Shown: positions 1 through 7,480, numbered from the stretch's first letter. The stretch is DNA of 12,860 nucleotides from Agromyces sp. (GCA_031178025.1 JAPSJU010000038.1:1-12860); one strand, 5' to 3'. Notes: generated by a model not told the origin, from the sequence alone. Made by a program: numbers and translations.

Positions 1-428
1 ACGACCTCCTGCTCGTAACCGCCCGCTTCGGCGTACTCGGCGAGCGCGGTCGCGTACCGCATCTGGGCGGCGGTGTCGTCGCGTTCGATGAGGGCGTCCT
101 CGGATGCCTCGAGCTCGATCGCCGCGGTGCGGATGCGGGCCGGGGCGACCGACACGAGGAGCCCCGCGACCGTCTCGGCCGCGCCCGGTGCCGTCCGGCC
201 GGTGCCGACGAACTGGTCCATGACGCCGAGGCCCCCGTCGACGTGCACGCTGCCCTCGTCGGGCCGGAGCTCACCGCGGATGATGCGCAGCAGGGTGGAC
301 TTGCCCGCACCGTTGGCGCCGATGAGCGCCGTGGTCGCGCCATCCGTCACCCGGAACGCGAGGTCGGCGAGGAGCGGCCTGCCGTCGGGCAGCGAGAAGG
401 AGACGCCGTTGACGTCGATGACAGCCAT
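1..428 (-). CDS. ABC-F family ATP-binding protein, N-terminal part (cut by window edge)
   Basis: Cytosolic ATPase with the look of the ABC-F class (duplicated ATPase proteins acting on the ribosome, some giving antibiotic protection), not a transporter subunit. The 142 visible residues start at an ATG (426-428) and read as a normal first ATPase domain. Residues 1-30 form the N-terminal strands. Walker A GANGAGKST is at 37-45. The Q-loop glutamine is at 72 in a GVMDQFVG context typical of ABC-F. An acidic helical stretch follows to the edge. The signature motif, Walker B, linker and second domain lie outside the window, so ABC-F rests on the Q-loop context and the absence of transporter features. 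The Shine-Dalgarno before the ATG is weak. The gene is divergent from the PLP enzyme at 537. A single-domain ABC ATPase is the main alternative. Confidence 0.8.
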   Translation of the reverse strand, partial: MAVIDVNGVSFSLPDGRPLLADLAFRVTDGATTALIGANGAGKSTLLRIIRGELRPDEGSVHVDGGLGVMDQFVGTGRTAPGAAETVAGLLVSVAPARIRTAAIELEASEDALIERDDTAAQMRYATALAEYAEAGGYEQEV

Positions 429-536
429 GAGCTCGATCCGTTCCGGTTCGCGGCATCCGCCACGGCGCCCTCTGGGCAGCCGACCAGAATACACATACGG
501 ATGCCGTTCCCGCGAGGATCGCGGCAAGCTGGAGGC
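429..536. promoter_or_regulatory. Divergent promoter region between ABC-F gene and C-S lyase gene
   Basis: This 108-bp non-coding gap must carry start signals for both divergent genes. On the minus strand the best -10 candidate is TATTCT (486-491 on the plus strand), which would give the ABC-F transcript a leader of about 50 nt. No good -35 is visible at 16-18 bp from it. On the plus strand no clear promoter stands out. Seen: the hexamer. Inferred: its use as a promoter. Confidence 0.35.
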
Positions 537-1697
537 ATGCACCGCATCGCCGCCGAACCCCTCGACCTGCTCCGCTCCCGCACCAGCGCGAAGTGGCGGC
601 AGTACCCGCCCGACGTGCTGCCGCTTCCCGTGGCGGAGATGGACTATCCGCTCGCGGAGCCGATCGCCGAGGCGCTGCACGCGGCGATCCGTCGCTCGGA
701 CACCGGATACATCGCGGGCAGCCGCACGGTGGCCGAGGCGTTCCAGCCCTTCGCGGCCGAACGCCTCGGCTGGGACGTCGATCCCGCTCGCGTCACCTGC
801 GTGGGCGACGTCAGCGTGGGCATCGTCGAGGTGCTGCGGCGGGTGACCTCGCCCGGCGACGAGGTCGTCATCACGCCGCCCGTCTACCCACCGTTCTTCG
901 GACTCGTCGCCGAAGCGGGAGCGACGGTGCGCGAGGTGCCGATGCTCGGCGGCATCGACGAGGGCTGGACGCTCGACCTCGACGGGATCGATCGCGCATT
1001 CGCCGCCGGCGCCCGGGCGATGGTGCTCTGCAACCCGCACAATCCCATCGGGCTCGTCCCGGACGCTGTCACGCTCGCCGCTCTCGCCGACATCGCCGCC
1101 GCACACGGCGCGACGATCATCGCCGACGAGGTGCATGCACCGCTCGCCCAGCCGGCCACCCCCGCCGTTCCGTTCCTCACGGTGTCGGACGCCGCCCGCG
1201 AGCACGGCATCGCGGTCACCTCCGCGAGCAAGGCCTTCAACATCGCCGGCCTGAAATCGGCCCTCGTCGTGAGCGCGAGCGAGCGGGGCGACGGCATCCG
1301 GTCGTCGTTCCCGCAGGAGGTGGAGTGGCGCACCGGCCACTTCGGGGCCATCGCATCGATCGCCGCCTTCCGCCAGGGCGGGCCGTGGCTCGACGGCGTG
1401 CTCGCGAGCCTCGACGACAATCGCCGGCTGCTCGGGGATCTCCTCGCCGAGGAGCTTCCCGGCGTGCGCTATCGGATGCCGGATGCCGGCTATCTCGCGT
1501 GGCTCGATCTCTCCGCACTCGGCTGGGGCGACGATCCGGCCGCCCACGCGCTCGAGCATGCGAAGGTCGCACTCGCGGTGGGTCCGATGTTCGGCGCGAC
1601 CGTCGGACGAGGACACGCGCGCCTCAACTTCGCGTGCGCGCCCGAGGTGCTCGACGAGGCGATCACGCGCCTCGCGGACGCCCGCGACGCCACGTGA
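537..1697 (+). CDS. PatB/MalY-type PLP-dependent cystathionine beta-lyase / aminotransferase
   Basis: Cytosolic fold-type I PLP enzyme, 386 residues, the normal size for the MalY/PatB family. Members cleave C-S bonds of cystathionine or cysteine conjugates (beta-lyase, giving thiol, pyruvate and ammonia), and some act as aminotransferases. Family marks in order: an N-terminal SAKW and PVAEMDYP segment (about 17-38), an SDTGY motif (54-58), CNPHNPIG (165-172), ADEVHAPL with the cofactor-binding aspartate at 197, SASKAFNIAGLK with the Schiff-base lysine at 232, and a carboxylate-binding arginine at 362 in ARLNFACAP. The start at 537 matches where homologues begin, but the GGAGG before it is only one base from the ATG. 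An in-frame ATG at 501 would add 12 residues. The gene stands alone, with no sulfur-pathway neighbour to fix the substrate. The family is sure; the exact reaction is not. Confidence 0.88.
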   Translation: MHRIAAEPLDLLRSRTSAKWRQYPPDVLPLPVAEMDYPLAEPIAEALHAAIRRSDTGYIAGSRTVAEAFQPFAAERLGWDVDPARVTCVGDVSVGIVEVLRRVTSPGDEVVITPPVYPPFFGLVAEAGATVREVPMLGGIDEGWTLDLDGIDRAFAAGARAMVLCNPHNPIGLVPDAVTLAALADIAAAHGATIIADEVHAPLAQPATPAVPFLTVSDAAREHGIAVTSASKAFNIAGLKSALVVSASERGDGIRSSFPQEVEWRTGHFGAIASIAAFRQGGPWLDGVLASLDDNRRLLGDLLAEELPGVRYRMPDAGYLAWLDLSALGWGDDPAAHALEHAKVALAVGPMFGATVGRGHARLNFACAPEVLDEAITRLADARDAT

Positions 1698-1703
1698 CGA
1701 GCA

Positions 1704-1724
1704 CGAGCACGAGCGCCGTGCTCG
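1704..1724. terminator. Hairpin between convergent lyase and guaB genes
   Basis: An 8-bp perfect stem, CGAGCACG and CGTGCTCG with a 5-nt loop, begins seven bases after the lyase stop and lies 31 bp beyond the guaB stop on the other strand. No T-tract follows on either strand, so it is a weak candidate for a bidirectional terminator. It overlaps a short CGAGCA direct repeat (1698-1709), which may explain part of the symmetry. Confidence 0.4.
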
Positions 1725-1754
1725 CGGGCCGCGCACGCCGTGCCGGCTCGGGGA

Positions 1755-3257
1755 TCAGCGGGTGTAGTTCGGCGCCTCGACGACGATCTGCACGTCGTGG
1801 GGGTGCGATTCCTTCAGCCCCGCGGGCGTGATGCGCACGAACCTGCCCTTCGCCTTCAGCTCGTCGATCGTGCGTGCACCGACGTAGAACATCGACTGCC
1901 GAAGGCCGCCGACGAGCTGGTACGCGACCGCCGAGACGGGCCCGCGGAACGGGACCTGCCCCTCGATGCCCTCGGGGATGAGCTTGTCGTCCGACGGGAC
2001 ATCCGACTGGAAGTACCGGTCCTTCGAGTACGAGGTCTTCTTGCCCCGCGTCTGCAGCGCGCCGAGCGACCCCATGCCGCGATAGGTCTTGAACTGCTTG
2101 CCGTTCTGGAAGACGAGCTCGCCGGGGCTCTCGGCCGTGCCTGCGAGGAGGGACCCCAGCATGACCGTGTCGGCTCCGGCGACGAGCGCCTTCGCGATGT
2201 CGCCCGAGTACTGCAGGCCGCCGTCGGCGATGAGCGGCACGCCGGCCGGCTTCGTGGCCTTCGACGCCTCGTACACCGCGGTCACCTGCGGCACGCCGAC
2301 ACCGGCCACGACACGGGTCGTGCAGATCGAGCCGGGACCGACGCCCACCTTGACGGCGTCGGCGCCCGCGTCGACGAGCGCCTGGGCCCCCTCGCGCGTC
2401 GCGACGTTGCCGCCGATGACGTCGATGTGCGCGAACGAGGCATCCGCCTTCAGTCGACGGATGATGTCGAGCACGCCTGCGCTCTCGCCGTTGGCCGTGT
2501 CGACCACGAGCACGTCGACGCCGGCGTCGCGCAGGGCCTCGGCACGCTCCCATGCGTCGCCGAAGAAGCCCATCGCAGCGCCGACCCGCAGGCGGCCCTC
2601 CGAGTCCTTGGTGGCGTTCGGGTACTGCTCGGACTTGTCGAAGTCCTTCACGGTGATGAGGCCCGTGAGGTGCCCCGCGTCGTCGACGAGGGGGAGCTTC
2701 TCCACCTTGTGCTGGGCGAAGATCGCGATCGCCTCGTCGGGATCCATGCCCACGCGGCCGGTGATGAGCGGCATCCTCGTCATCACGTCGCGCACGAACG
2801 TGGAGGGCTTCTCGAAGTCGGAGACGAACCGCATGTCGCGGTTGGTGATGATGCCGACGAGCACGCCCTCGCCGTCGATGACCGGAAGGCCGCTCACGCG
2901 ATACGTCGCGCACAGCTCGTCGACCTCGGCGACCGTCGCGTCCGGCGTCGTCGTGACGGGGTTGGAGACCATGCCCGACTCGCTGCGCTTGACGCGGTCG
3001 ACCATCTCGGCCTGCTCCGCGATCGAGAGGTTCCGGTGCAGGATGCCGAGGCCGCCCTGACGGGCCATGGCGATCGCCATGCGCGCCTCGGTGACCGTGT
3101 CCATGGCCGCCGAGAGGAGCGGGGTGGCCACGCTGATGCGGCGGGTGAGACGAGAGCTCGTGTCGGCCTCGCTCGGGATCACGTCGGTGTGACCTGGCAG
3201 CAGCAGGACGTCGTCGTAGGTCAGTCCTGTGAATCCGAACGGATCTGCCTGATCCAT
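1755..3257 (-). CDS. guaB: Inosine-5'-monophosphate dehydrogenase
   Basis: Cytosolic enzyme oxidising IMP to XMP with NAD+, the committed step of guanine nucleotide synthesis. The 500-residue length is typical. The (beta/alpha)8 barrel opens with TYDDVLLLPG (13-22). Two CBS domains, which bind regulatory nucleotides, are inserted at about 99-215. The catalytic loop GVGPGSICTTR carries the active-site cysteine at 312. IMP-binding segments ADGGLQYSGD (344-353) and YRGMGSLGA (392-400) follow. The mobile flap has the Arg-Tyr pair at 414-415 that activates water. The C-terminus GGLRQSMFYVGA (450-461) is standard. The ATG at 3257 is preceded by a good AAGGGA Shine-Dalgarno; an in-frame extension upstream to 3494 has no family match. 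It is divergent from the liv operon across a 222-bp region and convergent with the lyase gene. It appears complete, with all key residues present. Confidence 0.97.
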   Translation of the reverse strand: MDQADPFGFTGLTYDDVLLLPGHTDVIPSEADTSSRLTRRISVATPLLSAAMDTVTEARMAIAMARQGGLGILHRNLSIAEQAEMVDRVKRSESGMVSNPVTTTPDATVAEVDELCATYRVSGLPVIDGEGVLVGIITNRDMRFVSDFEKPSTFVRDVMTRMPLITGRVGMDPDEAIAIFAQHKVEKLPLVDDAGHLTGLITVKDFDKSEQYPNATKDSEGRLRVGAAMGFFGDAWERAEALRDAGVDVLVVDTANGESAGVLDIIRRLKADASFAHIDVIGGNVATREGAQALVDAGADAVKVGVGPGSICTTRVVAGVGVPQVTAVYEASKATKPAGVPLIADGGLQYSGDIAKALVAGADTVMLGSLLAGTAESPGELVFQNGKQFKTYRGMGSLGALQTRGKKTSYSKDRYFQSDVPSDDKLIPEGIEGQVPFRGPVSAVAYQLVGGLRQSMFYVGARTIDELKAKGRFVRITPAGLKESHPHDVQIVVEAPNYTR

Positions 3258-3479
3258 GTCTTCCCTTCGCTCCGGATTGGTCCACGGCGAGTCGAGGTGC
3301 CGCGGGGAATACTCAATGTTAAGCGAGTTTGCACGGCGGGCATTCCCCGGATAACAATCGAGGGCCCATTGTGCTCGTGCGTGAAACACATGAGACATAA
3401 TCGGCACGTACTGTCGACGATGTCGTCGACAGCAAGCCCGGCCCGGCGGCCACCAGCTGCCGGGACCCTTGGAGGTGCA
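3258..3479. promoter_or_regulatory. Divergent control region between guaB and the liv operon
   Basis: A 222-bp non-coding stretch, visibly richer in A/T than its flanks. For guaB, TAACAT on the minus strand (3316-3321 on the plus strand) is a possible -10 giving a leader of about 50 nt, without a clear -35. For liv, two -10 candidates are seen on the plus strand: CATAAT (3396-3401) and TACTGT (3409-3414). The latter is the same hexamer that fits the promoters of the binding-protein gene and the RarD gene in this window. Neither has a good -35 at 16-18 bp. An inverted repeat CGGGGAAT (3303-3310) / ATTCCCCG (3342-3349) lies nearer guaB, and a long palindrome covers 3411-3432. Promoter choice is inference. 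Confidence 0.5.
3411..3432. promoter_or_regulatory. Perfect 22-bp palindrome, candidate operator of the liv operon
   Basis: Two perfect 10-bp arms, CTGTCGACGA (3411-3420) and TCGTCGACAG (3423-3432), surround a TG spacer. The palindrome begins inside the TACTGT -10 candidate (3409-3414) and lies 9 bp after the CATAAT candidate, so a dimeric repressor bound here would block either promoter. In RNA it would be a 9-bp hairpin with a 4-nt loop at the 5' end of the liv transcript. The symmetry is seen directly; the operator role and the identity of any regulator are inferred. Confidence 0.55.
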
Positions 3480-4826
3480 GTGGAACCCACGCAATCAGTC
3501 GCCAAACGGATACCCCGGGGGTGGCTTGTCTCCCTCGGAATCCTCTTGTCCGCACTCACCCTGTCCGGCGTCGCAGCGTCCCCTGCGATGGCGGAGGAAG
3601 TGAGTACGGCGGTGGCGTCGCAGGAGACGGAAGAGCCGGCGGAGGAGGAGTTCGAGTACTTCTTCACCGGGAACGTGACCTTCGAGGACGAACCGCTCGA
3701 GGGCGTCCGCATCACGGTCGAGGGCGGCGGCTTCGAAGCCGAGACCGAGACGGATGCCGAAGGCAAATGGACGATCGGCGTCCCCGAGAAGGACGCGTAC
3801 GAGGTCACCCTCGACGAGGACACCCTTCCCGAAGGCGTCGTCGTCGCCGAGGGTGAGGCGACGATCGAGTCCGAGTTCGGCCTCACCAGTCGCAAGGCGG
3901 TGAACTTCTTCCTCGGCGAGGGCCAGCGCGTGACCACCGACATCGGCGCGCAGGTGCTGATCCGCGTCATCAACGGCCTGAACTTCGGGCTCCTGCTGGC
4001 GCTGGCGGCGATCGGCCTCTCGCTCATCTTCGGGACGACGGGCCTGTCGAACTTCGCCCACGCCGAGCTGATCACCTTCGGCGCGCTCATGCTGCTCACC
4101 TTCGGTGTGGACCTCGCGGTGCCCATCTGGCTGGCGATCCTCATCGCGCTCATCCTCAGCGCCGCGCTCGGCTGGTCGCTCGATGCGACGATCTGGAAAC
4201 CGCTGCGGCGGCGTGGCGTGGGCCTGATCCCGCTCATGATCGTCAGCATCGGCCTCTCCCTCGCGATCCGGTACGTCTACCAGTTCCTCTACGGGGGTTC
4301 GACGCGACAGCTGCCCGGTGCGACGATCCCCTCGGACATCCACCTCGGGCCCGTCACGATGTCGTGGATCGACGTCGCCAGCATGGTCACGAGCGTCATC
4401 GTGCTCGGTGCCGTCGCGTACTTCCTGCTCCGCACCCGCATCGGCAAGGCGACGCGCGCGGTCTCCGACAACGCGAGCCTCGCCGCCGCGAGCGGCATCG
4501 ACGTCGACCGGGTGATCCGCATCGTCTGGGTGATGGGCGCCGGCCTCGCCGGGCTGTCGGGCATCCTCTGGGCCTACTTCCGCCCAGGCGTGAGCTGGGA
4601 CATGGGCTTCCAGATCCTGCTGCTCGTGTTCGCCGCGGTCACCCTCGGCGGCCTGGGCACGGCGTTCGGCGCGCTCGTCGGCGCCATCATCGTCGGCATG
4701 TTCATCGAGATCTCCACGCTGTGGCTGCCATCCGACATGAAGTACGTGGGCGCACTCGTGGTGCTCATCCTCGTGCTGCTGTTCCGACCGCAGGGCATCC
4801 TCGGTCGCCGCGAGAGAATCGGCTAA
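3480..4826 (+). CDS. livH: LivH-type ABC importer permease with N-terminal signal peptide and extracytoplasmic beta domain
   Basis: Membrane permease of a branched-chain amino acid (HAAT) type ABC importer, 448 residues against roughly 290-310 for an ordinary LivH. The extra length is all N-terminal. Residues 1-38 look like a signal peptide: KRIPRGW, a hydrophobic core at 15-32, and a cleavage-like AMA/EE after 38. An acidic linker (40-58) is followed by a domain at about 60-147 with the FTGNVTFEDEPLEGVRITV and TDAEGKWTIGVP patterns of carboxypeptidase-regulatory or transthyretin-like beta sandwiches. The permease core runs from about 157: GTTGLSNFAHAE (185-196), hydrophobic segments, a cytosolic coupling loop around RTRIGKATRAVSDN (318-331), and the family-typical C-terminal FRPQGILG (435-442). 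The GTG start has GGAGG four bases upstream. An in-frame ATG at 3420, inside the palindrome, would add 20 residues but lacks a Shine-Dalgarno. First gene of livHMGF. Substrate class is from family; the precise ligand is unknown. Confidence 0.9.
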   Translation: MEPTQSVAKRIPRGWLVSLGILLSALTLSGVAASPAMAEEVSTAVASQETEEPAEEEFEYFFTGNVTFEDEPLEGVRITVEGGGFEAETETDAEGKWTIGVPEKDAYEVTLDEDTLPEGVVVAEGEATIESEFGLTSRKAVNFFLGEGQRVTTDIGAQVLIRVINGLNFGLLLALAAIGLSLIFGTTGLSNFAHAELITFGALMLLTFGVDLAVPIWLAILIALILSAALGWSLDATIWKPLRRRGVGLIPLMIVSIGLSLAIRYVYQFLYGGSTRQLPGATIPSDIHLGPVTMSWIDVASMVTSVIVLGAVAYFLLRTRIGKATRAVSDNASLAAASGIDVDRVIRIVWVMGAGLAGLSGILWAYFRPGVSWDMGFQILLLVFAAVTLGGLGTAFGALVGAIIVGMFIEISTLWLPSDMKYVGALVVLILVLLFRPQGILGRRERIG

Positions 4827-4838
4827 GGGGGACCGACC

Positions 4839-5822
4839 ATGATCGACTGGATTGCGATCTTCTCCAACGCGGCGCAGGAGCTCATCAGCCCCACCACCGC
4901 CGCCTACGCCCTGGCCGCGCTCGGCCTGGCGATCCACTTCGGGTACACGGGCCTGCTGAACTTCGGTCAGGCGGGCTTCATGGCACTCGGCGCGTACGGC
5001 TACGCCATCTCCATCCTGAGCTTCGGATTCCCCGTGTGGGCGGCCGTGCTCGTGGGCATCGGCGCATCCGTCGTCTTCGCGCTCATCCTCGGCATCCCGA
5101 CGCTCCGCCTTCGAGCCGACTACCTCGCCATCGTGACGATCGCGGCCGCGGAGATCCTGCGACTCGTCTTCACGACGAACACGTTCGACGCGCTCACGGG
5201 CTCGGCGAGCGGCCTGCAGGGGTACAAGCAGGGGTTCGCCGACCTGAATCCCATCCCGTCCGGCACGTACGGCTTCGGTCCGTTCACGTACAACGCGTAC
5301 GACTGGTGGATCCGGATCGTCGGGTGGACGCTCGTCGTCGTGCTCGCCCTCATCACGTGGCTCATCATGCGCAGCCCGTGGGGCCGCGTCATCAAGGGCA
5401 TCCGCGAGGACGAGGACGCCGTGCGCGCCCTCGGCAAGAACGTCTACTCGTACAAGATGCAGAGCCTCATCCTGGGCGGCGTCTACGGCACCCTCGCCGG
5501 CATGATCTTCGTCCTGCCGCGCGCGGTCGTTCCCGCCAACTACCAGACCTCGCTCACGTTCTTCATCTACGCGATCCTGCTGCTCGGCGGGGCCGCCACG
5601 ATCCTCGGGCCGGTCATCGGCTCGATGATCTTCTGGGTGCTGCTCTCCTTCTTCTCGGGCTTCGTCGCCCGGGCGGTCGAGGCGGGCTGGCTCCCGTTCA
5701 TGTCGCAGGTGCAGGCCGGTCAGCTCCGGTTCATCCTCGTCGGCGTCGCGATCATGCTCATCGTGATCTTCAGGCCTCAGGGCATCTTCGGAAACAAGAA
5801 GGAGCTGGCCTTTGTCAAGTGA
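4839..5822 (+). CDS. livM: LivM-type branched-chain amino acid ABC permease
   Basis: Second integral-membrane subunit, expected to pair with the LivH-like protein to form the translocation channel. It has 327 residues, normal for LivM. Family marks: GYTGLLNFGQAGFMALGAY (35-53), IPTLRLRADYLAIVT (86-100) and AAEILR (103-108). The coupling loop MRSPWGRVIKGIREDEDAVRALG (177-199) contacts the ATPases. A YxxSLTFF-like segment (about 235-242) and LLGGAATILGPVIGS (248-262) follow, with the C-terminal FRPQGIFG (311-318). About eight hydrophobic segments can be picked out. The ATG has an AAGGGGG Shine-Dalgarno seven bases upstream, 12 bp after livH, so the two are cotranscribed. It lacks the N-terminal domain seen on its partner. 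Confidence 0.95.
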   Translation: MIDWIAIFSNAAQELISPTTAAYALAALGLAIHFGYTGLLNFGQAGFMALGAYGYAISILSFGFPVWAAVLVGIGASVVFALILGIPTLRLRADYLAIVTIAAAEILRLVFTTNTFDALTGSASGLQGYKQGFADLNPIPSGTYGFGPFTYNAYDWWIRIVGWTLVVVLALITWLIMRSPWGRVIKGIREDEDAVRALGKNVYSYKMQSLILGGVYGTLAGMIFVLPRAVVPANYQTSLTFFIYAILLLGGAATILGPVIGSMIFWVLLSFFSGFVARAVEAGWLPFMSQVQAGQLRFILVGVAIMLIVIFRPQGIFGNKKELAFVK

Positions 5823-6726
5823 CTCCACTCCCACGTCCAAGCCGGTGAAGACCACCGGCCTCCACGTCGGCGATGCCGGCCCGGGCTGCCGCAAGGTCGA
5901 CCCGATCCTCGTCGCCGACGGCGTCACCCGCACCTTCGGCGGCCTCACCGCCGTCGACGTCGAGCACGTCGAAGTGCCGCGCGGTGCGATCACGGCGCTC
6001 ATCGGCCCCAACGGCGCCGGGAAGACCACCTTCTTCAACCTGCTCACGGGATTCGACAAGCCCGACTCGGGCAGGTGGCAGTTCGACGGCCGATCGCTCG
6101 CGCACGTGCCGGCGTATCGTGTGGCCCGCATGGGACTCATCCGCACCTTCCAGCTCACGAAGGCGCTCGGCCTGCTCACCGTGCTCGACAACATGAAGCT
6201 CGGGGCGAAGGGCCAGACGGGTGAGAACCTCTTCCGCTCGGTGCTTCCCTTCCTGTGGCGAAAGCAGGAGGACGAGATCGAGGCCAAGGCGCTCGAGATC
6301 CTCGCCCGGTTCAAGCTCGACACGAAGAAGGACGACTACGCCGCGAGCCTCTCCGGCGGGCAGCGGAAGCTCCTCGAGATGGCGCGGGCGCTCATGAGCG
6401 ATCCGACCCTCGTCATGCTCGACGAGCCCATGGCGGGCGTGAATCCCGCGCTCACCCAATCGCTGCTCGACCACATCCTCGACCTCAAGTCGCAGGGCAT
6501 GACGGTGCTCTTCGTCGAGCACGACATGCACATGGTGCGGCACATCGCCGACTGGGTCATCGTCATGGCCGAGGGCCGGATCGTCGCCGAGGGCGACCCG
6601 CATTCCGTGATGCAGGACCAGGCCGTGATCGACGCGTACCTCGGTGCGCATCACGACACCGACCTCGGCACGACCGACACCGGGCACGTCGAGGTCTTGA
6701 AGGAGCTCATCGATGACGAACAGTGA
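5812..6726 (+). CDS. livG: LivG-type ABC importer ATP-binding protein
   Basis: One of two cytosolic ATPases that power the importer. It has 304 residues, longer than the usual 250-260 because of a 35-residue polar N-terminus and a 25-residue acidic tail. ATPase motifs: Walker A GPNGAGKTT (65-73), Q-loop RTFQ with Q114, signature LSGGQ (180-184), Walker B VMLDEP with catalytic E205, and H-loop H237. The MAGVNP run after Walker B (207-212) and the FRSVLPF/RKQEDE helical insert (141-155) are typical of LivG. The TTG start at 5812 overlaps livM by 11 bp and has AAGGAG seven bases upstream. No ATG or GTG fits as well before the ATPase core, so translational coupling to livM is likely. It overlaps livF by 14 bp. 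Confidence 0.94.
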   Translation: MSSDSTPTSKPVKTTGLHVGDAGPGCRKVDPILVADGVTRTFGGLTAVDVEHVEVPRGAITALIGPNGAGKTTFFNLLTGFDKPDSGRWQFDGRSLAHVPAYRVARMGLIRTFQLTKALGLLTVLDNMKLGAKGQTGENLFRSVLPFLWRKQEDEIEAKALEILARFKLDTKKDDYAASLSGGQRKLLEMARALMSDPTLVMLDEPMAGVNPALTQSLLDHILDLKSQGMTVLFVEHDMHMVRHIADWVIVMAEGRIVAEGDPHSVMQDQAVIDAYLGAHHDTDLGTTDTGHVEVLKELIDDEQ

Positions 6727-7480
6727 ACCCACGGCCGACCAGGTGCTCGATCCCGTCCGCGACCCCGTCGTCGAGGTCGACACCGTCACCGCGGGATACC
6801 TTCCAGGCGTCAACATCCTGAACTCGTGCTCACTGCTCGCACGGCAGGGCGAGCTCATCGGGATCATCGGACCCAACGGCGCAGGCAAGTCCACGCTCCT
6901 CAAGGCCATCTTCGGCCTCGTGAAGGTGCGCGAGGGCACGATCCGCCTGAACGGCGAGGAGATCACCAACCTCAAGGCGAACAAGCTCGTGGCCAAGGGC
7001 GTCGGCTTCGTACCGCAGACGAACAACGTCTTCCCGTCGCTCACCATCCAGGAGAACCTCGAGATGGGCATGTTCCAGCGGCCCAAGGGCCTCAAGGAAC
7101 GGCTCGAGTTCGTCACCGACATCTTCCCCGAGCTCGGCAAGCGACTCGGCCAGCGTGCCGGGTCGCTGTCGGGCGGTGAACGGCAGATGGTGGCCATGTC
7201 GCGCGCGCTCATGATGGGCCCGCACGTGATGCTCCTCGACGAGCCCTCCGCGGGCCTGTCCCCGGTCCGGCAGGACGAGGCGTTCCTGCGCGTGAAGGAG
7301 ATCAATCGCGCCGGCGTGACGACGATCATGGTCGAGCAGAACGCCCGCCGCTGCCTGCAGATCTGCGATCGCGGCTACGTCCTCGACCAGGGCCGGGACG
7401 CGTACACGGGCACGGGCCAGGACCTGCTGAACGATCCGAAGGTGATCGGCCTCTACCTGGGCACCCTCGGCCAGGACTGA
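6713..7480 (+). CDS. livF: LivF-type ABC importer ATP-binding protein
   Basis: Second cytosolic ATPase of the importer, forming the heterodimer with LivG. It has 255 residues, slightly longer than the usual ~235 owing to a 19-residue acidic N-terminus. Motifs: Walker A GPNGAGKST (53-61), Q-loop Q102 in VPQTNNVFPSLT, signature LSGGE (152-156), and Walker B VMLLDEP with E177. VEQNA (207-211) shows glutamine 209 where most ABC proteins have the H-loop histidine; this substitution is normal for LivF. The ATG lies inside the end of livG, with AAGGAG seven bases upstream, the same spacing as at livG. Last gene of the operon, followed within 18 bp by a strong hairpin. Confidence 0.95.
   Translation: MTNSEPTADQVLDPVRDPVVEVDTVTAGYLPGVNILNSCSLLARQGELIGIIGPNGAGKSTLLKAIFGLVKVREGTIRLNGEEITNLKANKLVAKGVGFVPQTNNVFPSLTIQENLEMGMFQRPKGLKERLEFVTDIFPELGKRLGQRAGSLSGGERQMVAMSRALMMGPHVMLLDEPSAGLSPVRQDEAFLRVKEINRAGVTTIMVEQNARRCLQICDRGYVLDQGRDAYTGTGQDLLNDPKVIGLYLGTLGQD

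Noticed and set aside
1698..1712. CGAGCA tandem repeat after the lyase gene
   Set aside because: Only two full copies plus a partial one; too short for a meaningful repeat array and best seen as part of the hairpin there.
1740..3479. Plus-strand open frame running in phase into livH from inside guaB
   Set aside because: It is antisense to guaB, which has complete catalytic motifs. The translation is low-complexity Arg/Val/Asp-rich. The signal peptide and Shine-Dalgarno place the livH start at 3480.
3258..3479. Purine riboswitch or other guaB leader RNA
   Set aside because: The guaB leader looks only about 50 nt long if the -10 candidate is right, and no conserved riboswitch core could be recognised on the minus strand.
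3495..6323. Very long open frame on the minus strand (over 900 codons) antisense to livHMG
   Set aside because: Its product is a monotonous Arg/Asp/Glu/His-rich sequence without domains, the usual antisense shadow of GC-biased codons. The plus strand encodes four clear transporter genes over the same bases.
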